A stretch of DNA of 64,000 nt from Pseudomonas sp. MIACH (GTDB taxonomy: Bacteria; Pseudomonadota; Gammaproteobacteria; Pseudomonadales; Pseudomonadaceae), in contig NZ_LHVO01000010.1 of the NCBI RefSeq assembly GCF_001269925.1, forward strand, positions 52,533-116,532, written 5' to 3'. The notes below the pieces were generated by a model that saw only the letters and a program-made list of their open reading frames with translations, was not told the origin of the DNA and made no database searches. A program made the translations under genes and the position numbers. Positions 27,608-37,894 of this stretch are shown one piece after another. The first letter of the stretch is position 1. Each line of letters starts with the position of its first letter.

Positions 27608-28997
27608 AGGCAATTCCCAGTGCCACCATTTTCTTGTACAGCGTCGACCGCCCCAGCCCCAATCGCCTGGCCGCCTCGACCACATTGCCGTCACACGCCC
27701 TGAGTGCCGCCGCAATCACCTGCCGATCAAACCGCTCCCGCGCCGCGGCAAACGTCTCACCCTCAACCGTGTCCACCGCACCGCGTTCCACCGGGCTGAA
27801 GGTGCCAATCGCCGTGCGAATCTCCTCAGCGTTCAACACCAAGTCATCGCTCAGCAACGCCGCCCGCTCCAGCACATTACGCAGCTCGCGGATATTCCCC
27901 GGCCACGCATGTTGCGCCAACAGCGCCAGGGCTTCGCGGTCCAGTTCATGCTGGCTGCGCAGCTCCTCCAGGATCGCTTCGCTCAGCGCCGGAATATCCT
28001 CCAGCCGCTCACGCAGCGGTGGCACCTGGATTGGCAGCACATTCAGGCGGTAATACAAGTCCGCACGGAACTCACCGCGCTTGATCGCCGCTTCCAGGTC
28101 CATGGAGGTTGCCGCGATCACCCGCACATCGCTGTGCAGGATCTCGTTGGAACCCACCGGTTCGAATTCCTTTTCCTGCAACACCCGCAGCAGCTTGCTT
28201 TGCAGCGGCAGCGGCATATCGCCGATTTCATCAAGGAACAGCGTGCCGCCCTGGGCAATCTGGAATTTACCCGGACGGCCCTTGCGATCGGCGCCGGTAA
28301 AGGCGCCCGGCGCGGTGCCGAAGAATTCGGCTTCCAGCAGGTCATGGGGAATCGCCGCGCTGTTGATGCTGACAAAGGCCTTGTGCGCACGCGGTGAGGC
28401 GCCGTGGATCGCCTGGGCGAGCAGTTCCTTGCCGGTGCCGGTCTCACCGAGCAACAGCACCGGCGACTCGGCGCTTGCGCTGCGCCGTGCACGGCGTTTG
28501 ACTTCCAGGCTGGCGGCGCTGGTGCCGATAAAGTGCGCGAAGTTGTACTTGCTCTGGCGTGAGCGCAGCAACGAGCGGGTGGAGGCCAGTTCCTGCTGCA
28601 TGCTCAGGTAGCGTTCGATCAGCGGCGACAGGTTGCGCAGTTCATCGAACAAGGCAAAACCAATCGCGCCAATCACGGCACCGGCATCGTTGTGGATCGG
28701 CAGGCGCATCACCACCAACGGGCCTTTGGGGGTGTCCTGGATGTCCAGCAGAATCGGCCGGTCAGTGCGCACCACTTGGCGCAACAGGCTGTTGGAAATC
28801 ACCCGCTCGCACGGCTGGCCGATGGCTTCATCGGCGCTGTTGAGGCCGAAGCGCTTGGCGTAGCGCTCGTTCATCCAGACGATATTGGCGTCGCGATCGA
28901 CAATCACCGTGCCTTCGCTGGACTGCTCGATGATCTCGAACAGCGACTGGATTGCCAGGCCGCGAACCTGTTGGTAGTCCGTCAGGCTGGTACTCAT
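27606..28997 (-). CDS. hbcR: Sigma-54-dependent activator of 3-hydroxybutyrate use (HbcR-like)
   Basis: 463 residues. An N-terminal PAS domain (about 15-125) is followed by an AAA+ domain with Walker A GETGTGKE (184-191), the sigma-54-contacting GAFTGA loop (231-236) and Walker B GGTLFLDEIGDM. A Fis-type HTH ends the protein (VVEAARRLGLGRSTLYKKM). In P. aeruginosa, HbcR activates the linked 3-hydroxybutyrate genes with RpoN. Its ATG overlaps the yejF stop by 4 nt (ATGA), so it is probably translated from the yej message. It has no receiver domain, so the PAS domain may sense the ligand. Confidence 0.88.
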   Translation of the reverse strand: MSTSLTDYQQVRGLAIQSLFEIIEQSSEGTVIVDRDANIVWMNERYAKRFGLNSADEAIGQPCERVISNSLLRQVVRTDRPILLDIQDTPKGPLVVMRLPIHNDAGAVIGAIGFALFDELRNLSPLIERYLSMQQELASTRSLLRSRQSKYNFAHFIGTSAASLEVKRRARRSASAESPVLLLGETGTGKELLAQAIHGASPRAHKAFVSINSAAIPHDLLEAEFFGTAPGAFTGADRKGRPGKFQIAQGGTLFLDEIGDMPLPLQSKLLRVLQEKEFEPVGSNEILHSDVRVIAATSMDLEAAIKRGEFRADLYYRLNVLPIQVPPLRERLEDIPALSEAILEELRSQHELDREALALLAQHAWPGNIRELRNVLERAALLSDDLVLNAEEIRTAIGTFSPVERGAVDTVEGETFAAARERFDRQVIAAALRACDGNVVEAARRLGLGRSTLYKKMVALGIA

Positions 28998-30568
28998 GAC
29001 GACAGCCCGCCGGCCGCCGCCAGGAGTTCTTTGGTATACGGGTGCTGCGGCGCTTCGAAAACGTCATGGCTCGGCCCGCGCTCCACCACCTTGCCGTCCT
29101 TGATCACGATCATGTCATGGGCCATGGCGCGCACCACGGCGAGGTCATGGCTGATAAACAGGTAGGTCAGGCCGTATTTTTCCTGCAACTCGCGCAGCAA
29201 CGCCACGACCTGCTTCTGCACGGTGCGGTCGAGGGCGGAGGTGGGTTCGTCCAGCAGCATCAGCGCCGGCTTGAGCACCAGCGCACGGGCGATGGCGATG
29301 CGTTGGCGCTGGCCGCCGGAGAATTCATGGGGGAAACGATGGCGGCTGGCCGGGTCGAGGCCCACGTCCCTGAGCACCTGGATCACTTGCGCATCGCGGT
29401 CGGCCACGCTGCATGGCGCATGCACCTCCAGGCCTTCGCTGATGATCTGCTGCACCGACATACGCGGGCTGAGGCTGCCGTAGGGGTCCTGGAACACCAC
29501 CTGCATCTGTTTGCGCCACGGGCGCATTTGCTTGTGGTTGAGCGGGTCGAGGGCCTCGCCCTGGAAACGGATGCTGCCGGTGGAATCCAGCAGGCGCAGG
29601 ATCGCCTGGCCGAGAGTGGACTTGCCCGAACCGGACTCGCCGACAATCCCCAGGGTCTTGCCGCGCTGCACGCTGAGGCTGATGCCATCCACGGCGCGCA
29701 GGTAGGTCTTGCGCCGGAACAGGCCGCCGCCAAGGGGGAATTGCACGCTCAGGTCGTTCACTTCCAGCACGGTCTCCCGTGGGTCGCTGCACAGCACATC
29801 GCCGGACGGCTCGGCGTCCAGCAAAAGGCGGCTGTAGGGATGTTGTGGCGCCGTGAACAAGGTCTCGCAGTCAGCCTGCTCGACAATCTCACCGGCACGC
29901 ATCACGCACACGCGCTGGGCAATGCTGCGCACCAGGTTGAGGTCATGGCTGATCAGCAGCAGCGACATGCCCAGGCGTTGTTGCAGGGACTTGAGCAGCA
30001 GCAGGATCTTGCGCTGCACGGTCACGTCGAGGGCAGTGGTGGGCTCGTCGGCAATCAACAGCTCCGGCTCACAGGCCAGGGCCATGGCGATCATCACCCG
30101 TTGGCGTTGGCCCCCGGAGAGTTGGTGCGGATAGGCCTTCAGGCGTTCCTGAGGTTTTTGGATGCCTACCAGTTCGAGCAATTCCAGGATGCGCGCCTGC
30201 GCCGCCTTGCCGCCCAGGCCCTTGTGCAGCAGCAGGGTTTCGCCGATCTGTTTTTCGATGCTGTGCAGCGGGTTGAGGGAGGTCATCGGCTCCTGGAAGA
30301 TCATCGCAATGCGGTTGCCGCGCAGTTTCTGCAAGGTCGACGCCGAGGCGCCGATCAGTTCCTGGCCGCGATACTTAACGGAGCCGCGGGTGTCCGTGCC
30401 GGCTTCGGGCAGCAGTTGCAAGATCGAGTGCGCCGTCACCGACTTGCCCGAGCCGGATTCGCCCACCAGCGCCAGGCACTCGCCGGGGCGGACGTCCAGG
30501 CTCAGGTTGCGCACCACGGTCTGGCCGCTGAACGCGACGCTGAGGTCGCGGATTTCGATCAGGTTCAT
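28994..30568 (-). CDS. yejF: YejF, peptide ABC transporter ATP-binding protein (two ATPase domains)
   Basis: 524 residues with two fused ABC ATPase domains, each with Walker A GESGSGKS (first at 36-43) and [16 protein letters not shown] signatures, and Walker [25 protein letters not shown]. It drives import of oligopeptides, and of peptide-nucleotide antibiotics such as microcin C in E. coli, through YejB-YejE. The start is 10 nt after the yejE stop. The stop overlaps the hbcR start. Confidence 0.94.
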   Translation of the reverse strand: MNLIEIRDLSVAFSGQTVVRNLSLDVRPGECLALVGESGSGKSVTAHSILQLLPEAGTDTRGSVKYRGQELIGASASTLQKLRGNRIAMIFQEPMTSLNPLHSIEKQIGETLLLHKGLGGKAAQARILELLELVGIQKPQERLKAYPHQLSGGQRQRVMIAMALACEPELLIADEPTTALDVTVQRKILLLLKSLQQRLGMSLLLISHDLNLVRSIAQRVCVMRAGEIVEQADCETLFTAPQHPYSRLLLDAEPSGDVLCSDPRETVLEVNDLSVQFPLGGGLFRRKTYLRAVDGISLSVQRGKTLGIVGESGSGKSTLGQAILRLLDSTGSIRFQGEALDPLNHKQMRPWRKQMQVVFQDPYGSLSPRMSVQQIISEGLEVHAPCSVADRDAQVIQVLRDVGLDPASRHRFPHEFSGGQRQRIAIARALVLKPALMLLDEPTSALDRTVQKQVVALLRELQEKYGLTYLFISHDLAVVRAMAHDMIVIKDGKVVERGPSHDVFEAPQHPYTKELLAAAGGLSS

Positions 30569-30578
30569 ATGCAGTCAC

Positions 30579-31601
30579 TCATGAGCGTGGGTCGAAGGCA
30601 TCACGTAATGCCTCGCCGATAAAGACCAGCAGCGACAGGATCAGCGCCAGGGTGAAGAACGCCGTCAAGCCCAGCCACGGCGCTTGCAGGTTCTGCTTGC
30701 CCTGGGCAATCAGCTCGCCCAATGACGCACTGCCCGCAGGCATGCCGAAACCGAGGAAATCCAGGGCGCTCAGGGTGGAAATTGCCCCAGTGAGGATAAA
30801 CGGCAGGTAGCTCAAGGTGGCGGTCATGGCGTTGGGCAGGATGTGCCGGCGAATGATCTTGCCGTCGCCCAGGCCCAGCGCCCGTGCGGCCTTGACGTAC
30901 TCCAGGTTGCGCCCGCGCAGGAACTCGGCGCGCACCACATCCACCAGGGCCAGCCAGGAAAACAGCGCCATGATCCCCAGCAACCACCAGAAGTTCGGCT
31001 CGACAAACCCCGACAGGATGATCAGCAGGTACAGCACCGGCAGCCCGGACCACACTTCAAGGATGCGTTGGCCGAGCAGATCCACCCAGCCGCCGTAATA
31101 GCCTTGCAAGGCCCCGGCGGCGATGCCGATGGCGGCGCTGATCGCGGTGAGCGCCAGGGCAAACAGGATCGACACCCGCGCGCCGAAGATCACCCGCGCC
31201 AACACATCCCGCGACTGGTCATCGGTGCCCAGCCAGTTCACCGTCGAGGGCGGGCTGGGGGCCGGGCGGGTCAGTTCGTAGTTGGGCGTGTCGTCGCTGA
31301 ACGGGATCGGCGGGAACAGCATCCAGCCGCCGTCCTGCTTGATCAGCTTTTGCACGTAGTCACTGCGGTAATCGGCCTGGAACGGCAGTTGCCCGCCGAA
31401 CTGCTGCTCGGTGTAGCGCTTGAAGACGGGGAAATACAGCTCGTTCTTGTAACTGAGCACCAAGGGTTTGTCATTGGCGATCAACTCGCCGCCCAGGGTC
31501 AGGATAAACAGGCCGATAAACAACCACAGCGACCACCAGCCGCGCCGGTTTTTCTTGAAGCGTTCGAAACGCCGACGGGCCACGGGAGACAGGTTAAGCA
31601 T
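30579..31601 (-). CDS. yejE: YejE, peptide ABC transporter permease
   Basis: 340 residues. An N-terminal membrane helix (about 21-43, WSLWLFIGLFILTLGGELIA) and a large periplasmic loop containing NELYFPVFKRYTEQQFGGQLPFQADYR, typical of YejE, are followed by a DppC-type permease core with five helices and the EAA loop (VRAEFLRGRNLEYVKAARALGLGDGKI). It forms the channel with YejB. The first base of its ATG is the last base of the yejB stop (TGATG). Confidence 0.94.
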   Translation of the reverse strand: MLNLSPVARRRFERFKKNRRGWWSLWLFIGLFILTLGGELIANDKPLVLSYKNELYFPVFKRYTEQQFGGQLPFQADYRSDYVQKLIKQDGGWMLFPPIPFSDDTPNYELTRPAPSPPSTVNWLGTDDQSRDVLARVIFGARVSILFALALTAISAAIGIAAGALQGYYGGWVDLLGQRILEVWSGLPVLYLLIILSGFVEPNFWWLLGIMALFSWLALVDVVRAEFLRGRNLEYVKAARALGLGDGKIIRRHILPNAMTATLSYLPFILTGAISTLSALDFLGFGMPAGSASLGELIAQGKQNLQAPWLGLTAFFTLALILSLLVFIGEALRDAFDPRS

Positions 31602-32662
31602 CAGGCGTTCCTCGCGGCGAAGTCGATACGCGGGTCCACCAGGGTGTAGCAGAGGTCGCCGATCAGTTTTATCAAGAGCCCGAATAACGTGAAGATAAAC
31701 AGCGAGCCAAACACCACCGGGTAATCCCGGGAGACGGCGGCTTCGTAGCTCATGCGGCCGAGGCCATCGAGGGAAAAAATCACTTCGATCAGCAGTGATC
31801 CGGCAAAGAACACGCTGATAAACGCCTGGGGAATCCCCGAGATCACCAGCAGCATGGCGTTGCGAAACACATGACCGTACAGCACCCGCCGTTCGCTCAG
31901 GCCCTTGGCGCGGGCGGTCACTACGTACTGGCGCGTGATTTCATTGAGGAACGAGTTTTTGGTCAGGATGGTCAGGGTGGCGAACCCGCCGATCACCAGT
32001 GCGCTGACCGGCAGTACCAGGTGCCAGAAGTAGTCGGCGATCTTGCCCACGGTACTCAGCTCGGCGAAGTTTTCCGAGACCAGCCCGCGCACCGGGAACC
32101 AGTTCAATGACGTACCACCGGCGAACACCACGATCAGGAACATCGCGAACAGGAACGCCGGCATCGCGTAGCCAATCACAATGGCGGTGCTGCTCCAGAC
32201 ATCAAAACTGCTGCCATGGCGCACCGCCTTGCGAATGCCCAAGGGGATCGACACCAGGTAGGTGATCAGCGTGGCCCAGAGGCCGAGGGAAATGGTGACC
32301 GGCATCTTTTCCAGGATCAGGTCGATCACGGTGGCGCCGCGAAAGAAGCTGTTGCCGAAATCCAGCTGGGCGTAGCTCTTGAGCATCAGCCACAGGCGTT
32401 CCGGCGCGGGCTTGTCGAAGCCGTATTGTTTTTCGATGTCCTTGATCAGTTTCGGGTCCAGGCCACGGCTGGCGCGGGAGCCGCTGCTGACAGCGTCGCC
32501 GGATGAGCCGCCGACTGCGCCACCGCCGATGCCTTGCAGGTGAGCGATGGCTTGCTCCACCGGCCCGCCGGGTGCGGCCTGGACGATCACGAAGTTGACC
32601 AGCAGGATGATCACCAGCGTCGGGATGATCAGCAGCAGGCGCCGCACGATATAGGCAAACAT
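31601..32662 (-). CDS. yejB: YejB, peptide ABC transporter permease
   Basis: 353 residues of the DppB/YejB type: an N-terminal helix [24 protein letters not shown], a periplasmic segment with [13 protein letters not shown] and a Gly/Ser-rich stretch (about 46-65), then five more helices with the EAA-like region [26 protein letters not shown]. It overlaps yejA and yejE by 1 nt each (TGATG junctions), giving tight translational coupling. Confidence 0.94.
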   Translation of the reverse strand: MFAYIVRRLLLIIPTLVIILLVNFVIVQAAPGGPVEQAIAHLQGIGGGAVGGSSGDAVSSGSRASRGLDPKLIKDIEKQYGFDKPAPERLWLMLKSYAQLDFGNSFFRGATVIDLILEKMPVTISLGLWATLITYLVSIPLGIRKAVRHGSSFDVWSSTAIVIGYAMPAFLFAMFLIVVFAGGTSLNWFPVRGLVSENFAELSTVGKIADYFWHLVLPVSALVIGGFATLTILTKNSFLNEITRQYVVTARAKGLSERRVLYGHVFRNAMLLVISGIPQAFISVFFAGSLLIEVIFSLDGLGRMSYEAAVSRDYPVVFGSLFIFTLFGLLIKLIGDLCYTLVDPRIDFAARNA

Positions 32663-34521
32663 CAGCGAGCTCCTGCGCGTTTTTTCAACTCGGCGTTCAT
32701 TTGTTCATTCGTCAGCGGAGTAGGGCTGATTTCCCACCAGGTTTCCAGGGCTTCGTCATTCCTGGCCTCGATGGCCGGGCGGCCGAAGCGGTTCCACCAG
32801 GCGGCGGAAGTGCCGGGCGGGTAGTAATTGGGGATCCACAGGTAATTCCATTGCAGCACCCGGTCCAGGGCGTGGGCATAGGTGAGCATCTGCGCTTGGG
32901 TGTCGGCCTTGACCAGGCCCTTGATCAGGCTGTCGACGGCCGGGTCCTTGAGCGCCATGTAGTTGTTGGCGCCCGGATCGAATGCGGCGGTCGAGCCGAA
33001 GTAGTTGTACAGCTCCATGCCGGGCGACGTGGTCACCGGGAAGCCCGTCACGATCATGTCGTAGTCGCGGGCCATCAAGCGGTTGACGTATTGCGAAGAG
33101 TCGATGCGGCGGATGTTCAAGGTGATGCCGATCTGTGCGAGGTTGCGTTTGTACGGCAACAACAGGCGCTCCAGCCCGTTCTGGGCATTGAGGAAGGTGA
33201 ACTCCAGCGGCTCGCCCTCGGCGTTGACCAGTTTGTCGCCGTCTGGCTTCCAGCCGGCGTCTTCCAGCAGGGCCAGGGCTTGCAGTTGCTTGTCACGGAT
33301 AATGCCGCTGCCATCGGTGACTGGCGCCTTGAACACTTGGGTGAACACCTCGTCGGGAATCTGCCCGCGCAAGGGTTCGAGAATCGCCAGTTCTTGCGGG
33401 GTGGGCAACTGGGTGGCGGCCAGCGGGCTATTGGAGAAGTAGCTTTGCTGGCGGATGTACAGGTTGCGCATCATCTGCCGGTTAGCCCATTCGAAGTCCC
33501 ACAGCATCGCCAGGGCCTGGCGCACGCGGCGGTCCTTGAACATTGGTTTTTGCACGTTGAACACATAACCCTGGGCCGGTTGCGGCATGTCCTTGGCCAG
33601 GTGCGCGCGTTGCAGGCGGCCATCGTCCAGGGCCGGGCCGTTGTAGCCGATGGAATAGCCGGTGGCGGAGAACTCACGGTTGAAGTCGTAGGCGCCCCCG
33701 CGCAATACCTGGCGGGCCACTTCGGTGTCGCCGAAGTACTCCAGGCTCAGGTGATCGAAGTTGTACAGGCCGCGGCTGACGGGCAAGTCCTTGCCCCACC
33801 AGTCAGGGTCGCGGGTAAAGGTGATGGTGCTGCCCGAGTCGATCTTGCTGACCTTGTACGGGCCGCTGCCCAGGGGGGCTTCGTAGCCGCCGCCGTTGGC
33901 GAAGTCGCGGGTTTTCCACCAGTGCTCGGGGAATACCGGCAGGGTCGCGACATCCAGGGGCAGGGTGCGGTTTTCATTGCTGGAAAAATCAAAACGGACC
34001 TGGCGCGGGCCTTCGACTTCGACGTGCTTGACGTCGGCGAACAGCGTGCGAAAGCGCAGGCTGCCTTGGGTCATCAGCAGGTCGAAGCTGTAGCGCACGT
34101 CTTCGGCAGTGATCGGCTTGCCATCGGCAAAACGCGCCTTGGGGTTGAGGAAGAAGCGCAGGGACAGGCCGTCCTCCGCGCGCTCCATCTTCTCTGCAAC
34201 CAGGCCATATACCGTATAGGACTCGTCCAGGGAGCGCAGGGCCAGGGGCGCATACAGCCAGCCGTCGACCTGGGAGACGCCGATGCCTTTGTCGATATAC
34301 GGCAGCACATGGTCGAAACGTCCGATCTCCAGCGCCGAGCGCCGCAGGCTGCCGCCCTTGGGGGCGTTGGGGTTGGCGTAGTCGAAATGGCTGAAACCGG
34401 CGGGATACTTGGCCGGTTCGCCGTACACGGTCATGGACGGTTGGGGCGCCGCGATCACGGCGCTGCTGGCCAGTAACAAGGCCAGGGAGGTACTGAGCAG
34501 TCTGGAAAAAGCCAATCGCAT
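32662..34521 (-). CDS. yejA: YejA, periplasmic peptide-binding protein
   Basis: 619 residues from the ATG at 34521 (AAGG about 7 nt upstream); an ATG 18 codons earlier gives a non-standard leader. The signal peptide [24 protein letters not shown] is followed by a family 5 solute-binding fold with YejA marks ([46 protein letters not shown]). It delivers oligopeptides to YejBEF. First gene of yejABEF-hbcR. Confidence 0.93.
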   Translation of the reverse strand: MRLAFSRLLSTSLALLLASSAVIAAPQPSMTVYGEPAKYPAGFSHFDYANPNAPKGGSLRRSALEIGRFDHVLPYIDKGIGVSQVDGWLYAPLALRSLDESYTVYGLVAEKMERAEDGLSLRFFLNPKARFADGKPITAEDVRYSFDLLMTQGSLRFRTLFADVKHVEVEGPRQVRFDFSSNENRTLPLDVATLPVFPEHWWKTRDFANGGGYEAPLGSGPYKVSKIDSGSTITFTRDPDWWGKDLPVSRGLYNFDHLSLEYFGDTEVARQVLRGGAYDFNREFSATGYSIGYNGPALDDGRLQRAHLAKDMPQPAQGYVFNVQKPMFKDRRVRQALAMLWDFEWANRQMMRNLYIRQQSYFSNSPLAATQLPTPQELAILEPLRGQIPDEVFTQVFKAPVTDGSGIIRDKQLQALALLEDAGWKPDGDKLVNAEGEPLEFTFLNAQNGLERLLLPYKRNLAQIGITLNIRRIDSSQYVNRLMARDYDMIVTGFPVTTSPGMELYNYFGSTAAFDPGANNYMALKDPAVDSLIKGLVKADTQAQMLTYAHALDRVLQWNYLWIPNYYPPGTSAAWWNRFGRPAIEARNDEALETWWEISPTPLTNEQMNAELKKRAGAR

Positions 34522-34600
34522 TGTCAGCCTTGAACGCCGGGTGAAGAAGAATAGGGATTTGTACGCTAACGGCATCAGCGTCGCCAGTCGTCACATGCAC

Positions 34601-34626
34601 AACGGCCCACCAAGAGGCGGGCCGTT
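34601..34626. terminator. Stem-loop between ppiC copy 2 and yejA
   Basis: AACGGCCC (34601-34608) pairs perfectly with GGGCCGTT (34619-34626) around a 10-nt loop. It lies 25 nt downstream of the ppiC stop. On the plus strand it is followed by GTTT; on the minus strand the U-tract is poor, so efficiency as the ppiC terminator is uncertain. Confidence 0.55.
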
Positions 34627-34651
34627 GTTTCAAGCAGCAGCGCGGACTGGA

Positions 34652-34933
34652 TCAGTCCTGGCGGCTGGTGACTTCCAGCAGGTGGTAGCCAAACTGGGTT
34701 TTCACCGGGCCTTGCACGGTGTTGACCGGGGCGCTGAAGACGACGGTGTCGAATTCCTTGACCATCTGGCCTGGACCGAACGAACCCAAGTCACCGCCCT
34801 GGCGGCTGGATGGGCAGCTGGAGTTGGCTTTGGCGATTTCTGCGAAATCGGCGCCGCCTTCGATTTGGGCCTTGAGTTCGTTGCACTTGTCTTCAGTGGC
34901 AACGAGGATGTGACGGGCGGTGGCTTTGGCCAT
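34652..34933 (-). CDS. ppiC: Parvulin-type peptidyl-prolyl isomerase (PpiC), copy 2
   Basis: 93 residues, single parvulin domain (ARHILVATEDKCNELKAQIEGG, FAEIAKANSSCPSSRQGGDLGSFGPGQMV, KTQFGYHLLEV). The length and sequence are close to E. coli PpiC, and this copy is the better match of the two in the window. No signal peptide; cytoplasmic. The start at 34933 follows AAGGAGT with an 8-nt spacing. Its stop is 130 bp upstream of yejA on the same strand, with a stem-loop between. Confidence 0.95.
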   Translation of the reverse strand: MAKATARHILVATEDKCNELKAQIEGGADFAEIAKANSSCPSSRQGGDLGSFGPGQMVKEFDTVVFSAPVNTVQGPVKTQFGYHLLEVTSRQD

Positions 34934-35044
34934 GGGGATTAACTCCTTGAGTAAAAACGGTGAGCGTACCGGATTCAGGCGGTTATTTCCTGGCAAAGTT
35001 CCGCTGGGGTTCAGGTTGGGGCGTTGGGCTTGGGTATTGGCGTG

Positions 35045-35348
35045 ATGGAGTGAGATCCAGAGCAGACTGGTATCTACCTGATGCATAGAGATCACATGTG
35101 GGAGGGGCGGTGCGACGATTCGACTTGCTCCCGATGGCGGCCTGACAGCCGACCAGGATGTTGGATTAGATCGAGTGCATATCGGTTGCTGCGGTAATGG
35201 AGTGAGATCCAGAGCAGACTAGTATCTACCTGATGTATGGAGATCAAATGTGGGAGGGGCGGTGCGACGATTCGACTTGCTCCCGATGGCGGCCTGACAG
35301 CCGACCAGGATGTTGGATCAGACCGAGTACATATCCGTTGCTGCGGTA
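35045..35348. repeat. 152-bp tandem duplication, each copy with an insertion-type REP
   Basis: Copy 1 (35045-35196) and copy 2 (35197-35348) abut exactly and differ at about eight positions (about 95% identity). Each holds a REP of the TGTGGGAGGGGC family interrupted by GGTGCGACGATTCGA before CTTGCTCCCGAT. Confidence 0.92.
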
Positions 35349-35349
35349 A

Positions 35350-35590
35350 CGGCCACCTATGGTTCCGCTCTTACAGCGGCTCACTTTTGGAGGGACCCAA
35401 AAGTAAGCAAAAGGTCCTCGCCCCAACACTCGGCACCTCGCCTAGGCTCGGTGTGCCCGAACGCAGGCTTGAATCCGTGGGCCGCCGTCATGGGCCATCC
35501 TTGGCCCAGGACGGCTAACCCGGCGTCCTGCCGGGTTACCCACGGATTCAAGCCTGCGTTCGGCCAGCGTGTTTGATGGGGCGCCTGAGA
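35350..35590. repeat. Long intergenic element with a 24-bp inverted repeat
   Basis: It begins with CGGCCACCTATGGTTCCGCT. Perfect 24-bp arms at 35458-35481 and 35539-35562 enclose a 9-bp hairpin (TAACCCGGC-GTCCT-GCCGGGTTA, 35516-35538). It resembles the long intergenic repeat families reported in P. fluorescens genomes; I cannot assign the family without a search. Confidence 0.7.
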
Positions 35591-35601
35591 TCAAGATCAA
35601 A

Positions 35602-35678
<77 letters not shown>

Positions 35679-35731
35679 TGTTACGTCTGACATTACCTAA
35701 GTCATCTGATGTCCGGTCGAATAAGCCCTCA

Positions 35732-36226
35732 TCAATTCAAGACAATGTAGTCATTCTGCTGAATGATCGGTCGATGGTCACCTTGCACCAGGTGCAGGTA
35801 GCGGCCGTCCACCAGGTCGATGGGCAGGCAGTCGTCGATATCCAGTACGCCGTCCGTGTGGGCCTGGGACCAATGGCGCAGCATCTTTTGCTTGCCCTTG
35901 CCGGTCGCCTCCCGTTTGTTGCGGGCGACCACCAGCAGGTAGTGGTGGGATTCGCCAAAGCTGTTGGCTTCATAACCGCCAAGGTTGATGAAGTACAGGT
36001 GATGGGCGTCGGCAGCGGGGGCCAGGTGGCTGAGTTCGACCTTCCAGCCGTCGACGCCATCCACCGCCATCCACGAATCGATATGCACACCCTTGGGGCT
36101 GCCGAACCAAGCTTCACGCAATTGCGGGTAGGTGCCTTCCAGCGTGTCCGCTACGGCGAACACCACATCGTGAACTTCAATTCTTGCCCGTGGGTGCTTG
36201 CCCCCGAGCATCACGACAAACAGCAT
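35732..36226 (-). CDS. DUF1543 domain protein
   Basis: 164 residues. Two similar halves (LFVVMLGGKHPRARIEVHDVVFAVADTLEGTYPQLREAWFG and the later HHLYFINLGGYEANSFGESHHYLLVVA) match the DUF1543 pattern of a repeated alpha/beta unit; function unknown. The start at 36226 was chosen because the MLFVVMLGG beginning fits the family and AGGAAGG lies upstream; the ATG nine codons earlier is less likely. Divergent from the aldo/keto reductase. Confidence 0.82.
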   Translation of the reverse strand: MLFVVMLGGKHPRARIEVHDVVFAVADTLEGTYPQLREAWFGSPKGVHIDSWMAVDGVDGWKVELSHLAPAADAHHLYFINLGGYEANSFGESHHYLLVVARNKREATGKGKQKMLRHWSQAHTDGVLDIDDCLPIDLVDGRYLHLVQGDHRPIIQQNDYIVLN

Positions 36227-36332
36227 TGCAGGTCCTTCCTGGCGACTTGGCAAAGCGCAACCATACTTCGATTGAACCCTTTTGTCCGGTCAATGCCACA
36301 CTGTTAATCCGCGAATTCATCAGGAGGTTGTC

Positions 36333-37154
36333 ATGCGCACCATTGATCTGGCAGGCGTTCCCGTCCCTGTCATCGGCCAGGGCACCTGGCGCATGGGCGA
36401 AGACCCAGGCCAGCGCCGCGCTGAAGTCGCAGCATTGCAATTGGGGATCGATGAGGGCATGACCCTGATCGACACCGCCGAGATGTATGGCGAGGGCGGC
36501 GCTGAAGAGGTCGTTGGCGAAGCCATTCGCGGCAGGCGCGAGCAAGTGTTCCTGGTGAGCAAGGTCTACCCGCACAACGCCAGCCACAAGGGTGTGCCCC
36601 GTGCCTGTGAAGCCAGCCTCCAGCGCCTGGGCACGGACTACATTGATCTGTACCTGCTGCATTGGCGTGGCCAGTACCCTCTTGAAGAAACCGTCGAAGC
36701 GTTCGAGCGCCTGCGCGAGGCCGGCAAGATTGGCCGCTGGGGTGTGTCCAATTTCGATGTGGCCGACCTGCAGGAACTCGCATCCCCGGCCTGCGCGACC
36801 AATCAGGTGCTGTACAACATTGAAGAGCGCGGGATCGAATTCGACCTGTTGCCCTGGTGGCAACAGCACCATTTACCGCTGATGGCGTACTGCCCGATTG
36901 CCCAGGGTGGTGAATTGCTGGCCAGCCAGACCCTCAAACAGATCGCCCGCCGCCACGAGGTCACGCCTGCCCAGGTTGCCCTGGCCTGGGTGCTGCGCCA
37001 GGACGGTGTGATCGCCATCCCCAAGGCGGTAACTCCGGAGCACGTGCGGCTTAACGCGGGCGCCGCCAAGGTGGTGCTGGATGAGCACGACCTGGATGCC
37101 ATTGATCGGGTATTCGGCGCACCCAAGCGCAAGCATCCCCTGGCGATGGTGTAG
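36333..37154 (+). CDS. Aldo/keto reductase
   Basis: 273 residues, TIM-barrel NADPH-dependent oxidoreductase. The catalytic tetrad is complete: Asp47 and Tyr52 in LIDTAEMYGEG, Lys77 in LVSKVYP, and His110 in YLLHWRG. The phosphate-binding end is present (IAIPKAVTPEHVRLNAGA). AGGAGG at 36322-36327 sets the start. It would reduce small aldehydes or ketones; substrate unknown. It ends convergently to hcp with a hairpin between. Confidence 0.93.
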   Translation: MRTIDLAGVPVPVIGQGTWRMGEDPGQRRAEVAALQLGIDEGMTLIDTAEMYGEGGAEEVVGEAIRGRREQVFLVSKVYPHNASHKGVPRACEASLQRLGTDYIDLYLLHWRGQYPLEETVEAFERLREAGKIGRWGVSNFDVADLQELASPACATNQVLYNIEERGIEFDLLPWWQQHHLPLMAYCPIAQGGELLASQTLKQIARRHEVTPAQVALAWVLRQDGVIAIPKAVTPEHVRLNAGAAKVVLDEHDLDAIDRVFGAPKRKHPLAMV

Positions 37155-37167
37155 TTGGCCGGCCGGT

Positions 37168-37189
37168 GAGGTGCCGTCCCTGGCACCTC
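37168..37189. terminator. Hairpin between the convergent aldo/keto reductase gene and hcp
   Basis: GAGGTGCC-GTCCCT-GGCACCTC forms a perfect 8-bp stem, 14 nt after the reductase stop and 18 nt from the hcp stop. It has no U-tract on either side, so it is only a likely boundary. Confidence 0.45.
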
Positions 37190-37206
37190 CCCTGCGCAGA
37201 TCCGAC

Positions 37207-37722
37207 TTAATCGCCTACCGCGCTGCACCAGTCATCCGACCCGATTGTGCCGCATACTTCGTGGGTCCATACGATCTTGCGATAGGTGAAGTACACATCC
37301 TCCAAGTGAGTGAAATGCGCGTTGTCCGGGTCCTGGCAATTGGGCATGCGCGACTGGATGTCCACGATCCTCGCCCCGTTGAGTTCAATCGTGAAGTAAT
37401 GCTCCTGGGTGCCCGCCGGTTGGGTACGGAACCATTCCAGCCGGCACGTGACCTCTTCACCGCGGGTCAATGCCTCGAACAGTAATGGCGACGACTTATC
37501 GAAGACCTTGCTGATCATCAAGGGCTTGTGGAGCCTCTGGCCGGTCGGCTGACCGGACTGCGGGTCGCGGGGAATGATCACCTGGTGAGCAAAGGCCTGG
37601 ACCAGGATCTGGTCTTCATGGTCTTTCTGATAACTGCCGCCTACGGAGTCCTTGGTAAATGTGCCTGCCGTAATCAAACCTTGTTTGACACCGGTGATGG
37701 AAAGATACGCGGGTGTTGGCAT
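37207..37722 (-). CDS. hcp: Hcp, type VI secretion tube protein
   Basis: 171 residues of the Hcp family that stacks as hexameric rings to form the inner tube and is secreted. MPTPAYLSITGVKQGLITAG, then HEDQILVQAFAHQVIIPRDPQSGQPTGQRLHKPLMISKVFDKSSPLL, is the family core, and the C-terminal LEDVYFTYRKIVWTHE strand is conserved. The start at 37722 has AAGGAA about 8 nt upstream. It is divergent from tssA across a 481-bp control region and is the only secreted T6SS component in the window. Confidence 0.93.
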   Translation of the reverse strand: MPTPAYLSITGVKQGLITAGTFTKDSVGGSYQKDHEDQILVQAFAHQVIIPRDPQSGQPTGQRLHKPLMISKVFDKSSPLLFEALTRGEEVTCRLEWFRTQPAGTQEHYFTIELNGARIVDIQSRMPNCQDPDNAHFTHLEDVYFTYRKIVWTHEVCGTIGSDDWCSAVGD

Positions 37723-37793
37723 GACGGGTTTCCTTGCCTGATTAAAAAAGTAGTCCCAACCGGCAACTGTGTTGGCCGGGTGGGAATGCCTAT

Positions 37794-37809
37794 AACAAAA
37801 ACCGTGCCG
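37794..37809 (-). promoter_or_regulatory. Candidate sigma-54 promoter for hcp
   Basis: On the minus strand CGGCACGGTTTTTGTT has the GG and N10 spacing and a TTG at -12, with two departures from consensus: C for the first T, and GT instead of the near-invariant GC. It lies 72 nt upstream of the hcp ATG. A sigma-54 activator (Sfa) is encoded in the cluster. Confidence 0.4.
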
Positions 37810-37894
37810 GAAAGTGTGGGAACCAATAACGGCTTGGCGTGATATGGCTATCGGCGTGGGATTTAGTCCGTTGTTATGGTTTTGATCGCCGTTT

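Noticed and set aside
34571..34586. TGGCGACGCTGATGCC (minus strand) as a sigma-54 promoter for yejA
   Set aside because: Spacing is right, but the -24 element beyond TGGC and the first base of the -12 box do not match; too weak without other support.
35458..35562. 24-bp inverted repeat as ends of an insertion sequence
   Set aside because: Only 57 bp lie between the arms and no transposase or target duplication is visible; it is a hairpin-forming intergenic repeat.
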